64,000 nucleotides of DNA from Planctomonas deserti (GTDB taxonomy: Bacteria > Actinomycetota > Actinomycetes > Actinomycetales > Microbacteriaceae), in assembly GCF_003067705.1 (NCBI RefSeq), contig NZ_QANL01000001.1:248001-312000 (forward strand). Reading direction: 5' to 3'. Positions within the stretch are counted from its first letter, which is position 1; every line of letters starts with the position of its first letter. This document shows positions 26,291 through 35,500 of the stretch, piece after piece. Position numbers and translations under genes: made by a program. The notes under the pieces were generated by a model, which was not told the DNA's origin, did no database searches, and saw only the letters and a program-made list of their open reading frames with translations.

Positions 26291-27837
26291 GCCGCGGCCT
26301 CCCCCGAGAGCAGGGCCAGGAGCGCGCGGCCGACGGCCCGGCTCGCACCGAACGTCGCGACATCGGCGTACCGCCTGTCCTCGGCGGGCCAACCCATGTC
26401 CACGACGAGCACGTCCCGTCCCGAGCCACGCAGCTCGTCGATGGTGGCGGTGGCCCAGGGGAACAGGTGGAGGGACCGGCCGACCACGACGACCCGGGCG
26501 TCCGGAGACAGCTCGTCGGGCACACCCGGGGCGTCCTCCGCGACCGCCAGCACCGGCACATCCGACCAGTCGGACCAGCCGGACCAGCCGGACCAGCCGG
26601 CCTGCTCCTCCGCCTCGAGCTCGGCGAAGGGCCCCCACGGCGCCCGGCCGATGGCCAGGCTCGGGTGGCTGTCGACCCGGACGAGCACGAGCGGACGCTC
26701 TCCACGCGGGCCGAAGCCGGCGGCGAGCGCGGCGCGATCCGCCCCTGTCACGCTGCTCCGTCCGGCGCGGAAGGCGGCGACGAGCGCCGCGTCCCCTCGC
26801 GCCTCCTGCCTCGGATCGGGTTCCGGCGCCGCGACTACCGGGTCGGGCGCCGGCAGGCCGCGTGCCAGCGCGACGACCCTCCCCGCCGCGTCCGCCAGCC
26901 GCGCCTCGGTCAGCGCACCGGACGCGACGGCCCGCTCGACCGTCTCGACGATCTCCGCCAGTTGCGAGGCCGTGTTGCCCGTGCCGATGCAGAGCAGGTC
27001 GCAGCCGGCGGCGATCGCGCGCACGGCGGCGTGCGGGATGCCCGTGCCGCCACTCGCGCCGGCCATGTCGAGCGCGTCGGTGACGATCAACCCCTCGAAG
27101 CCCATGCGGCCGCGGAGCAGGCCGCCGAGCACCTCCCCGGACAGCGTCGCGGGATTCGCCGGATCGAGCTGCGGGAGGAGGATGTGCGACGTCATGATCG
27201 TCCGCACGCCCGCGCCGATCGCCGCGGCGAAGGGCAGGAGCTCGCGCTCGGCGAGCTCCTCGACGGAGCGGTCGACGACGGGCAGGGACAGGTGCGAGTC
27301 GTCCGCGGTGTCGCCGTGCCCCGGGAAGTGCTTGGCGCTCGCCGCGACTCCCGTGGCCTGCAGCCCGCGCACCCACGCCGCGGAGTGCCGCGCCACATCG
27401 GCGGCGTCCGCTCCGAAGCTGCGCACGCCGATCACCGGATTGTCGGGGTTCGAGTTGACGTCGACCACGGGCGCGAAGTCGAGGGTGCACCCGACCCGAC
27501 GCAGCTCCTGACCGACCCGGCGGGCCACGGCCTCCGTACGCTCCTCGTCGTCGAGCAGGCCGAGGACGGCCGCGCCGGGGAACGGCGACCCCTCGTCGTA
27601 GTAGAGCCGGGTGACGTCGCCGCCCTCCTCGTCGATCGCGATGAGCGCGTCGGGATTCGCCGCCCGGACCGCGTCGGTGAGGGCGCGCAGCTGGTTCCGC
27701 GACCGCATGTTCTCACCGAACAGGCACACGCCGCCGAGCCCCTGCCGCAGCAGCGCGCCGACCCAGTCGGGCAGCTCCGTGCCGATGAACCCGGGGAGCA
27801 GCGTGCGCAGGACGAGCGCGCGGACGTCGCCGCTCAT
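26287..27837 (-). CDS. nagZ: GH3 beta-N-acetylhexosaminidase, NagZ type
   Basis: NagZ-type enzymes release N-acetylglucosamine from muropeptides or chitooligosaccharides. In the 516-residue protein, GLGGVCLFGEN, LIAIDEEGGDVTR, the NagZ loop KHFPGHGDTADDSH (169-182, including the acid/base histidine) and the nucleophile D254 in IVTDALDMAG are all present. A C-terminal domain (about 340-516) follows. No signal peptide is visible, so it should act in the cytoplasm on imported oligosaccharides. Residues 414-426 form a Trp-Ser-Gly repeat. ATG at 27837 overlaps the permease stop (ATGA). Confidence 0.9.
   Translation of the reverse strand: MSGDVRALVLRTLLPGFIGTELPDWVGALLRQGLGGVCLFGENMRSRNQLRALTDAVRAANPDALIAIDEEGGDVTRLYYDEGSPFPGAAVLGLLDDEERTEAVARRVGQELRRVGCTLDFAPVVDVNSNPDNPVIGVRSFGADAADVARHSAAWVRGLQATGVAASAKHFPGHGDTADDSHLSLPVVDRSVEELAERELLPFAAAIGAGVRTIMTSHILLPQLDPANPATLSGEVLGGLLRGRMGFEGLIVTDALDMAGASGGTGIPHAAVRAIAAGCDLLCIGTGNTASQLAEIVETVERAVASGALTEARLADAAGRVVALARGLPAPDPVVAAPEPDPRQEARGDAALVAAFRAGRSSVTGADRAALAAGFGPRGERPLVLVRVDSHPSLAIGRAPWGPFAELEAEEQAGWSGWSGWSDWSDVPVLAVAEDAPGVPDELSPDARVVVVGRSLHLFPWATATIDELRGSGRDVLVVDMGWPAEDRRYADVATFGASRAVGRALLALLSGEAAA
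26561..26600 (-). repeat. 9-bp tandem repeat inside nagZ
   Basis: Four to five copies of CGGACCAGC (plus strand) encode Trp-Ser-Gly/Asp units in the C-terminal domain. The repeat stays in frame and could vary in copy number. Confidence 0.85.
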
Positions 27838-28754
27838 CCCTTCACCGCCCCGCTCACGAGACCCGAGGTCATGCGACCCTGCACGATCAGGAAGAACACG
27901 ATGACCGGGATGGCCATGAGCGTCGAGCCCGCCATGATCGCCGCCCAGTTCGTCGTGGTGGTCGCCTGCTGGAACGTGCGCAGCCAGACGGGAAGGGTCA
28001 TGCTCTCGGGGCGGGACATCACGACGAGGGCGAGGAGGAACTCGTTCCAGGCCTGGATGAAGCCGAACACGCCCGTCGCGACGAGCCCGGGGGCGAGGAG
28101 GGGGAAGGTGACCCGCCAGAACGCGCCCGACTTCGAGCACCCGTCGATCATGGCGGCCTCCTCGAGCTCGATGGGCACGCCGTTCACGAAGCCGCGCAGC
28201 GTCCAGATGGTGAACGGCAGCACGGTCGCGACGTAGACCAGGGTGAGGCCGGCAATGGTGTTGAGCAGCTGCCAGCCGTCGAGCACGCGGTAGGTGGAGA
28301 TGATCATCGCCTCACCGGGGATCATCTGCACGACGAGGATGGTGAGCACGAACGCCCGGCGGCCTCGGAAGCGGAAGCGCGTGACGGCGAGCGCGGCGAG
28401 GAACGCGAAGATGAGGCACACGCCGACCGTGAGCAGCGTCACCGTCGCGGAGTTGGCGAGGGCGGGCAGGAAGTCCGCCCGACCGGCGCCGGACAGGACG
28501 GTCTCGTAGTTCCGCCAGGTGAACGTCGACGGGACGAAGTTCGGCACCAGCGTGCGCGTCTCGTTGTTCGGCATCAGCGACGTGTTGATCATCCAGTACA
28601 CGGGGAAGACCGAGCACACGAACACGAGGACGGCGATGGCGCCGAGCAGCACGTCCACCGCCCTGCGGCGGCGCCGGGCCGGGGAGGACGGGCGCCGGCC
28701 TCCCCGGTCAGGCGGGGGCGCGAGCGGCGCTAGGGGCGCGGCGGTCGTCGTCAC
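27834..28754 (-). CDS. Carbohydrate ABC transporter permease (MalG/NgcG type)
   Basis: A 306-residue permease with six predicted transmembrane segments. The first is VLLGAIAVLVFVCSVFPVYWMINTSLMP. The EAA loop is ELEEAAMIDGCSKSGAFWRVTFPLLAPGL. It has the C-terminal GAVKG ending common in MalG-type subunits. GTG at 28754 overlaps the stop of the upstream permease. It forms the membrane channel for the sugar bound by the lipoprotein at 29868-31151. Confidence 0.9.
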   Translation of the reverse strand: MTTTAAPLAPLAPPPDRGGRRPSSPARRRRRAVDVLLGAIAVLVFVCSVFPVYWMINTSLMPNNETRTLVPNFVPSTFTWRNYETVLSGAGRADFLPALANSATVTLLTVGVCLIFAFLAALAVTRFRFRGRRAFVLTILVVQMIPGEAMIISTYRVLDGWQLLNTIAGLTLVYVATVLPFTIWTLRGFVNGVPIELEEAAMIDGCSKSGAFWRVTFPLLAPGLVATGVFGFIQAWNEFLLALVVMSRPESMTLPVWLRTFQQATTTTNWAAIMAGSTLMAIPVIVFFLIVQGRMTSGLVSGAVKG

Positions 28755-29776
28755 GATTCGTCCTCCTTGAGGGTGGCCCGTACGTAGTAGAGGGAGATGG
28801 CCAGCATCAGGATCACCAGCAGCACCGCGATGGCACCGCCCGTGCCGTACTCGCCACCCGCCAGCGAGGTCTGGTAGATGTACACGCCGATGGTCGACGT
28901 CTGCTCGCGGATGCCGCCGATGCCCTGCAGCGCGAAGATCTGGGTGAAAACCCGGAGGTCCCAGATCACCTGCAGCACCGTCACGACGAGGAAGATCGAC
29001 TTCAGGTACGGGAAGACGATGAGCCGGAAGCGCGCCACCGGGCCGGCACCGTCGAGCTGCGCCGCCTCGAGCACCTCGTCCGGCACCTGTGTCAGCCCGG
29101 CGTACACGGTGAAGGCGACGAACGGCACCGACTGCCAGGTGATGATCACCGTGGCGACGAGGAAGAAGCTCAGCGGGTCGATGAGCCAGGAGTGATTCGC
29201 GAAGTCCGTGCCGGTCAGCACGGTGAGCAGGTGGTTGATGACGCCGAACTGGGTGTCGAACATCCAGCCCCACACGATGACGGCCGTGAGCGCGGGCATG
29301 GCCCAGGCGAGCAGCAGGCCGACGGACACGAGCAGCCGCAGGAACCGTCCCAGGCGCTGCATGAGCAGGGCGAGCAGGGTGCCGAGCGTCATGGTCGCCG
29401 CGACGTTCACGGCGCAGAACGCGAGGCTGCGGATCAGCACGGTCCAGAACGTGCTGTCGGTGAGCACGCGCACGTAGTTGTCGAATCCGACGAAGGGCGC
29501 CGGGGCGCCGAAGGCCTGCGCCCGCCCGAACTCCTGGAAGGACATGACGAGCAGCGTGACCAGGGGGTAGCCGACCACGACGATCAGCACCACAGCGGAC
29601 GGCACGAGCAGAGCGGCGGGGGTGAGCCCGGCGCGCCGCCTCGCTCCGGATCCGCCGCGGGAGCCACGGGAGCCGCGGGGGCCGCGGGGGCCGCGGGATG
29701 ACCGTCCGGAGTCCGGTCCGCCGTCGCGTCGGCCCGTCGGGCGGTCGGCGCGCAGCACGTCCTGGCCGATGGTCAT
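28751..29776 (-). CDS. Carbohydrate ABC transporter permease (MalF/NgcF type)
   Basis: A 341-residue permease. After an unusual cytoplasmic N-terminal tail of about 50 residues rich in Arg-Gly-Pro-Ser, six membrane segments begin at AALLVPSAVVLIVVVGYPLVTLLVMSF. The EAA loop reads EVLEAAQLDGAGPVARFRLIVFPYLKSI. ATG at 29776 has a GAGG ribosome binding site; the longer open frame upstream runs through the intercistronic hairpin and is rejected. Confidence 0.9.
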   Translation of the reverse strand: MTIGQDVLRADRPTGRRDGGPDSGRSSRGPRGPRGSRGSRGGSGARRRAGLTPAALLVPSAVVLIVVVGYPLVTLLVMSFQEFGRAQAFGAPAPFVGFDNYVRVLTDSTFWTVLIRSLAFCAVNVAATMTLGTLLALLMQRLGRFLRLLVSVGLLLAWAMPALTAVIVWGWMFDTQFGVINHLLTVLTGTDFANHSWLIDPLSFFLVATVIITWQSVPFVAFTVYAGLTQVPDEVLEAAQLDGAGPVARFRLIVFPYLKSIFLVVTVLQVIWDLRVFTQIFALQGIGGIREQTSTIGVYIYQTSLAGGEYGTGGAIAVLLVILMLAISLYYVRATLKEDES

Positions 29777-29823
29777 GCGTCCTCGCTTCGTCGTCGTCGG
29801 TGGGGGTGAGGGGGCGGGAGGGG

Positions 29824-29853
29824 CCGTGGACGGGGAGCCTCCCCCGCCCACGG
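29824..29853 (-). terminator. Intercistronic stem-loop between binding protein and permease genes
   Basis: CCGTGGACGGGG (29824-29835) pairs with CCCCGCCCACGG (29842-29853) with one mismatch and a 6-nt loop. It probably gives more binding-protein message than permease message. Confidence 0.6.
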
Positions 29854-29867
29854 CTGCGCTCCCTCGC

Positions 29868-31151
29868 TCAGGAGTTCAGGATCTCCTCGATGCGGGCGTC
29901 GAGCTCCTCGGCGAGGGCGGCCACGTCGCCGCCCTGGGCCACCTTCACGAAGAAGTCCTGCAGGATGCCCGCCGCCTCGACGTCCGCCCAGCGGGGCGAG
30001 GCGGGCGTCAGCTTGGCGTTCTTCGCGGCCTCCGTGATGGCGGTGGCCGCCTCGTCCGTGCCGATCGTGCTCGCGAGCGAGACCTTCGCGGGCACCAGCC
30101 CCGCCTTCCCCAGGATGGTCTGGTACTCGTCGCTCAGCATGATCCTGAGGGCGTCGACGGCGAGGTCGGGGTTGGCGGACTTCGCCGCCACCGCGACGTT
30201 CGATCCGCCGGCGAACACCTGCGCCGCGCCGCCGTCCTTGCCGGGAAGCGCGAAGACGCCCAGGTTGGCCTCCTGGTCGGGGCAGCCGGGGGCGTCGGCG
30301 TCCGCCGGGGCGAGGATCGACCAACGCACCCAGCTGGGCGCCGACAGCTGAGCGACCGTGCCGGCGCAGTACGGCACCTGCGGATCCGTCTCGTTCCCGT
30401 CCTTCGGCGCGAGCGATGCCGTCGTCATGACCGTCTGCACCTGCTCGAGGCCGGCCTGCGACTCCGGCGAGGAGAACCCGCCGACCCACTTCCCGTCCTC
30501 CTCCGTGGCGATCTCGCCACCGTTCTCCCAGATGAAGGGGAGGGCGTTGTACCAGTCCTGGCCAGGGAAGTAGATGCCGGAGACACCCGGGTTCGCCGCG
30601 GCGAGCGCGACGCCGTTGGCGACGTACTCGTCGAGCGTCGTGGGGACGCTCAGGCCGGCGGCGGCGTACAGGTCCTTCTTGTAGAAGACGAGCCGGGCAC
30701 CGGAATAGTACGGCGCCGCGTAGAAGGTGCCGTCGTACGTGCCGGCCTCGACGAAGCCGGGCAGGAGGTCGTCCCCGCCGAGCTCCTCGTACTCGTCGGA
30801 CAGGTCGAGGAACGCGCCCGCGGAGGTGAACGCCGAGGACTGGGTGTTGCCGACCTCGACAACGTCGGGGCTGTCGCTGCCGGACAGGCTGGTCGTCAGC
30901 TTGTCGACGATGCCGGTCCAGCTCTGCTCCTCGATCGTGAGGGTCGAGCCCGGGTGCTCGTCCTCGAACGTGGTCTTCAGGTAGTCGCGGGCCTCGTCGG
31001 GGGTGTCCGTGCCGTTGAGCCAGACGCGGATCTCGGCATCGTCGCCGCCACCGCCTCCGCCCGTTCCGCCGGACGATGCCGCTCCGCCGGAGCATCCGGC
31101 GAGCGTGAGCGCTGCGGCGACCCCCATCGCCGCGAAAGCCAACTTCTTCAT
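29868..31151 (-). CDS. Carbohydrate ABC transporter substrate-binding lipoprotein
   Basis: A 427-residue extracellular solute-binding protein (family 1). The signal peptide ends with a lipobox LAGC (cysteine about 20), followed by a Gly-rich tether. The mature part begins IRVWLNGTDTPDEARDYLKTTFEDEHPG and contains VEVGNTQSSAFTSAGAFLDLSDEY and GSNVAVAAKSANPDLAVDALRIM, all typical of sugar-binding proteins. Genetic context (NagZ, ROK kinase, nagA) suggests an N-acetylglucosamine-containing sugar such as chitobiose or a muropeptide sugar. ATG at 31151 has an AGGAAAGGA ribosome binding site. Confidence 0.9.
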   Translation of the reverse strand: MKKLAFAAMGVAAALTLAGCSGGAASSGGTGGGGGGDDAEIRVWLNGTDTPDEARDYLKTTFEDEHPGSTLTIEEQSWTGIVDKLTTSLSGSDSPDVVEVGNTQSSAFTSAGAFLDLSDEYEELGGDDLLPGFVEAGTYDGTFYAAPYYSGARLVFYKKDLYAAAGLSVPTTLDEYVANGVALAAANPGVSGIYFPGQDWYNALPFIWENGGEIATEEDGKWVGGFSSPESQAGLEQVQTVMTTASLAPKDGNETDPQVPYCAGTVAQLSAPSWVRWSILAPADADAPGCPDQEANLGVFALPGKDGGAAQVFAGGSNVAVAAKSANPDLAVDALRIMLSDEYQTILGKAGLVPAKVSLASTIGTDEAATAITEAAKNAKLTPASPRWADVEAAGILQDFFVKVAQGGDVAALAEELDARIEEILNS

Positions 31152-31212
31152 GTCGCTGTTTCCTTTCCTGGTGCGGGTGGGCGGGCGTCCGCGGGGAGCG
31201 GGCGCCCGGTCT

Positions 31213-32448
31213 TCACGAGACTCCGAGCCGGCCGGAGAGCACGAGGGCCGCGGCACCGCGCAGGACGATGTCCGGGCCGAGGTCGGTGGTGCGCAGCACG
31301 AGCTCGCTCGAGAACGTCTGCATGGTCCGTGCGCGGACGGTGTCGGCCGTCGACTGGAGGAGGGGCCCGGCCAGGAGTTCTTCGGGCCCGCTGAGCACGA
31401 TCTCGGCGAGGTTGAGCGCGCCGACCACGGGCCCGAGCGCGATGCCGAGCCGCTTGCCCGCCTCCCGCAGCACCGCGTCACCGCGACGCTCGGCCTCCTC
31501 CGGGGAGCCGCCCTCCGTCCGGATGCGCGCGAGCTCGCCGGTGAGCCGCGGCTCGCTCAGCCAGGTCTCCAGGCAGCCCCGCTTGCCGCAGGCGCACCGC
31601 TCGCCGCCGTCTGTTCCGACGACGACGTGACCGATCTCTCCGGCGGCGTACCTGCTGCCGAACAGCGGTGAGCCGCCGAGCAGCAGTCCCGCGCCGACAC
31701 CGAGACCGACACGGATGAGCATCAGATCGCTCTCGGCGCCGCCGAACGTGTGCTCGGCGAGCGCCGCCGCGTTCGCGTCGTTCGCGACGACGACCGGCAG
31801 GCCCAGCTCGAGCGACAGGTGCGACTGCAGGGCGACGCCGGTCCAGCCGAGGTTCGGGGCGCTGAGCACGGTGCCGGTGGGGTCCACGACGCCCGGCGTC
31901 CCCACGCCGACGCCGAGCACGGGCGCGGTCGCGAGAGCCGCGACTCGCCTGGCCAGCGTCACGACGGCGGCGAGGAGCTGCTCGCCCGCCGCGTCGCCGC
32001 GCTCGGCGTCTGCCCGGGCGACGACCAGGCCGTCGAGGTCGAGGACGGCGCCGCGCAGGACCCCGCGCTCCGACAGGTCGAGGCCGATGATCTGATGGCC
32101 GGACCGGTTCACCTCCAGAAGGGTCGCCGGCTTCCCCGGCCGGGATCCCTCGCGCTGTCCCACCTCGACGACGAGGGCGTCGTCCAGCAGTTCGGCGACG
32201 AGATCGGAGGTTGTGACCCGGGTGAGGCCGGTGCGCCGGGCGAGATCGGCGCGGGAGAGCCGCCCACCGCGGTAGAGGGTCTGCAGCACGAGCGAGCGGT
32301 TGTGCCCCCGCGCGTGCTCGGGCAGGAGCTTGACGCTCGGGCGGAGGGCGCGGCCTGGGGCGTACCGCGGCGCGGCGCCACCCCCGGGGGCGCTCGCCCG
32401 CGGGGTCCTCCCCTCACCCGTCTCCGTCGACGGCCGTGCCTCGGTCAT
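31213..32448 (-). CDS. ROK-family transcriptional regulator (NagC-like)
   Basis: The 411-residue protein has an N-terminal winged helix (about 45-105: NRSLVLQTLYRGGRLSRADLARRTGLTRVTTSDLVAELLDDALV) and a C-terminal ROK sugar-sensing domain. The ROK domain has GVGVGTPGVVDP, VVANDANAAALAEHTFG and the zinc motif CACGKRGCLE. It is the first gene of the amino-sugar transport operon and probably represses it until a sugar ligand binds. ATG at 32448 is chosen; a 21-bp palindrome lies immediately upstream. Confidence 0.88.
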   Translation of the reverse strand: MTEARPSTETGEGRTPRASAPGGGAAPRYAPGRALRPSVKLLPEHARGHNRSLVLQTLYRGGRLSRADLARRTGLTRVTTSDLVAELLDDALVVEVGQREGSRPGKPATLLEVNRSGHQIIGLDLSERGVLRGAVLDLDGLVVARADAERGDAAGEQLLAAVVTLARRVAALATAPVLGVGVGTPGVVDPTGTVLSAPNLGWTGVALQSHLSLELGLPVVVANDANAAALAEHTFGGAESDLMLIRVGLGVGAGLLLGGSPLFGSRYAAGEIGHVVVGTDGGERCACGKRGCLETWLSEPRLTGELARIRTEGGSPEEAERRGDAVLREAGKRLGIALGPVVGALNLAEIVLSGPEELLAGPLLQSTADTVRARTMQTFSSELVLRTTDLGPDIVLRGAAALVLSGRLGVS

Positions 32449-32451
32449 GTT

Positions 32452-32472
32452 TGTTAGTAAAGCGTACGAACA
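32452..32472 (-). promoter_or_regulatory. Candidate ROK operator
   Basis: TGTTCGTA and TACTAACA on the minus strand form an 8-bp inverted repeat (one mismatch) with a 5-bp spacer, beginning 4 bp before the regulator's ATG. AT-rich palindromes of this kind are typical ROK binding sites. Autorepression is inferred. Confidence 0.6.
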
Positions 32473-32505
32473 TATCCGGTGACAAGGATCATTTCGATCA
32501 CGACG

Positions 32506-32539
32506 AGGGGGGCGGGCACCGTCCGGTGCCCGCCCCCCT
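32506..32539 (-). terminator. Strong terminator after the subtilase gene
   Basis: A perfect 15-bp stem (32506-32520 / 32525-32539) with a 4-nt loop. It follows the subtilase stop codon by 18 nt and separates it from the ROK operon. Confidence 0.85.
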
Positions 32540-32557
32540 GTCACTCGTTGGTGTCGG

Positions 32558-35500
32558 CTAGAACACGACCCAGACGTAGTCCGGGCGGCTGCTGGCCGCG
32601 GCGGTGGACGCGTCGCCCGCGTAGGACGCCGTCACCGCGTGCGCGCCGCGGCCGAGCTTCGGCAGCGTCACCGTCCCGCGCCCGCGGTCGTCGAGCGTCA
32701 CGTCGAGCGTGCGCGAGCCGACCGTCACGGCGACGGTGCCGGTGGGCGCCGCGTCCGCGGAGCTCCTCACGACGATGGTCGCCTTCACCCGCTGCGAGGA
32801 GAGCGCGATGTGCCGGTCGAGGCGCACCCTCACCGTCGCGGCGTGCTTCACCGTCACCTCGGCCGACTGCGCCGTGCCGGCGGGCCGGCCCTCGGCGGTC
32901 GCGGTCACGACGACGGACAGCGCGGCGCCCTGGTCGGCGCCCTTCACGCGGTAGCTCGCCGAGGTCGCGTTCCGGATCGGCTCGCCGTCGGAGAGCCACT
33001 GGTACGCGTAGGTCAGGCCCTCGGTGTCCCACTGGCCCGGCGTCGCCCGGAGGACGCGCCCGACGAGCGGCGTGCCCGAGATGGTGGGCGGAGCCGTGGC
33101 GACCGGTGCCTGCGGCGTCGGCACCTCGTCGGCGGGACCGGACGACACGGTGACGGCCGTGGAGAGGCCGGTGTCGCCGTACTCCACGAGACCCAGGTAC
33201 TCGGTCTCGGGGGCGAGACCGGTCCAGGACGCGGTGTAGCTCGCGGGGGTGCCCTGCACCCCGGCGAGGACCTGCGGCGTCACGGTGAAGGCGCCCTCGC
33301 CGCTGCCGGGCTGCAGCAGGAAGGAGCGGACGTCGAACGAGCCCGCGTTCTCCCCCGTTCCCTGCGCGTAGACGTCGACGACCACGACGTACGTTGCGGC
33401 GTCGGGCGAGGGGAGGTCGACCCGCTCGTCGGCCGCGCCGGTGGCGGCCGAGAACTGCGTCACGGGAGTGCCCTCCGCGTCCAGCTGCAGCACGTACAGG
33501 TCGAGGTCGCCGGTGTCGTCGGCGGCGTCGAGGCTGAAGCGTGCGAGCGACGTGCCCTCGGGTACGACGACCTCGTACTCGCGCTGGTCGCCCGTTCCGC
33601 CGGTGCCCGTGTAGGGCGACGCGGGGTCGTCGGCGTTCGCGATCTTCGTGCCCGCCGCGAGTCCGGACGCCTCGAGCGGCACCTCGCCGGTGCTGCCCGG
33701 CGTGACCGGGACGTCCACCGACCCGGTGATGCCCGTCCCCTCGACCGCGCCCGGTGCCGCGAGGGCGACCGGCTGCACGGCGACGGGGCTGCGCACCTCG
33801 GTGTCGCCGCTGGTCCAGGTAAGGGACCCCGTGGCGAACTCGTCGAGCGGGGCGTCGGTGCGCGTGAACGTGACCGTGTAGCTCTGCTCCTGGCCCGGCG
33901 CCGTGAACTCGAGCGTCGACGGGCTCACGACCGCATCCACGCCGGCGAGGCCGTCGACGTCCGCGGTGAACGTGCCCGCCTGGGTCGAGGTGACGGTGCG
34001 CGTGATCGTCTCACTTCCGGCGAGGGATCCGATGGCGATCGACGCGAGGTTCAGCTGGCTCGGGTCCAGGGGGTCGATGCCGAGGTCGTACGCCCCGACG
34101 CCCTGGATGTAGGCCAGCCAGTCGGCCTGGCCGTTGAGGTAGAGCAGTCCCGGCTCGAAGAACCGGGTCGGGTCGGCGTGCCCCGCGCCCTGGGCGAAGG
34201 GATTCGGGACCGCGGCGCCCTCGGCGTCGACGGTGTTGTACGCCGTCGTCATGAGTGCGGACTTGATCTCGGCCGGCGTCGCCGCGGGACGCTCGCCCAG
34301 GTAGAGCAGGGCGAGGCCGGCGACGTGCGGCGCCGCCATGGAGGTGCCGGAGAGGAACTCATACGTCCCCTCCTCGCCCTCGCGGTTGGGTCCGGCGGCG
34401 AGGATCGCGACGCCCGGGGCCGCGATGTCCGGCTTGAGGATGTCGCTGCCGTCGGCGAGCACCGGTCCGCGCGAGCTGAAGCCCGCGACCTGCGGCGTCG
34501 GCACGACGATCTCCGTTGTGTTGCCCTCGGAGAAGGTCACGGTCGCGCCGGGGGTGGCGGCGTACGCGGCGACGGCCTCGTAGTACTGGGCGTCGAGGTG
34601 CACGGTCGGGATGCCGTGGGCATCCGTGTCGACCGAGCCCGGGGTCGTGTTGACGAGCAGCATGCCGATGCCGCCCGCGTGGGCGACCTCCGCGGACTTC
34701 GCCACGCGGTCGACGACCCCGCGGTTGCACAGCACGATCATGCCGGCCGCCTTGGCCGGGTCGAGGGTGCCGGGGCCGCAGAGCTCGGGCGTCTCTGCGC
34801 CCGCCGCGGCGACGGATGCCGCCGTCACCAGCGGGCCGCTGAGGCGCTCGGTCACCGTGATGGACGCGCCGGGGAAGGCCTGGCCGTCGCCCAGCGTGGC
34901 CGTGGCCTCGTAGCTGGGGATGGTGCTCGCCGCGACGGTCGTGATCCACGGAGCCGCGTTGTCGAGCGTCGACGCGCCCGGCCCGGAGTTGCCCGCCGAG
35001 GCGGAGACGAAGATTCCGGCCGCCGCCGCGCCGAAGAAGGCCTCGTCGGTGGGCGAGACGGTCGTGGTGGCCGAGCCACCGCCGATCGAGAAGTTGATGA
35101 CGTCGACACCGTCCTTGACGGCCTGGTCGATGGCGGCGACGAGGTCGGAGTTGGCGCAGCCGTCGTCCTCGCTGGACGCGTTGTCCGGTCCGCTCCAGCA
35201 GACCTTGTAGGCGGCGACCTTCGCCGCCGGGGCGACGCCGGAGATCGTGCCGAACGATCGGTCGAGCACGGTCGTCTCCACCTCGTGGTTGCCGGCGGCG
35301 GTGCTCGCGGTGTGCGAGCCGTGGCCGTCCCCGTCGCGCGGCGACAGGTACTCCCCCGTGCCCGTCGACCCGTCGCCGATGTTGTCCGCGCCGAAGCCGG
35401 CGACGAAGTACCGGGCGCCGATGATCTTGGTGCTGCAGTCATCCGCGCCGAAAGCCGGACCGGTCTGGCAGGCGCCGGTGAACGTGCCGCCGTCGGCCTT

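Noticed and set aside
28755-29273. Upstream extension of the MalG-type permease frame
   Set aside because: It overlaps the MalF-type gene on the same strand and has no protein-like composition; GTG 28754 is the junction start.
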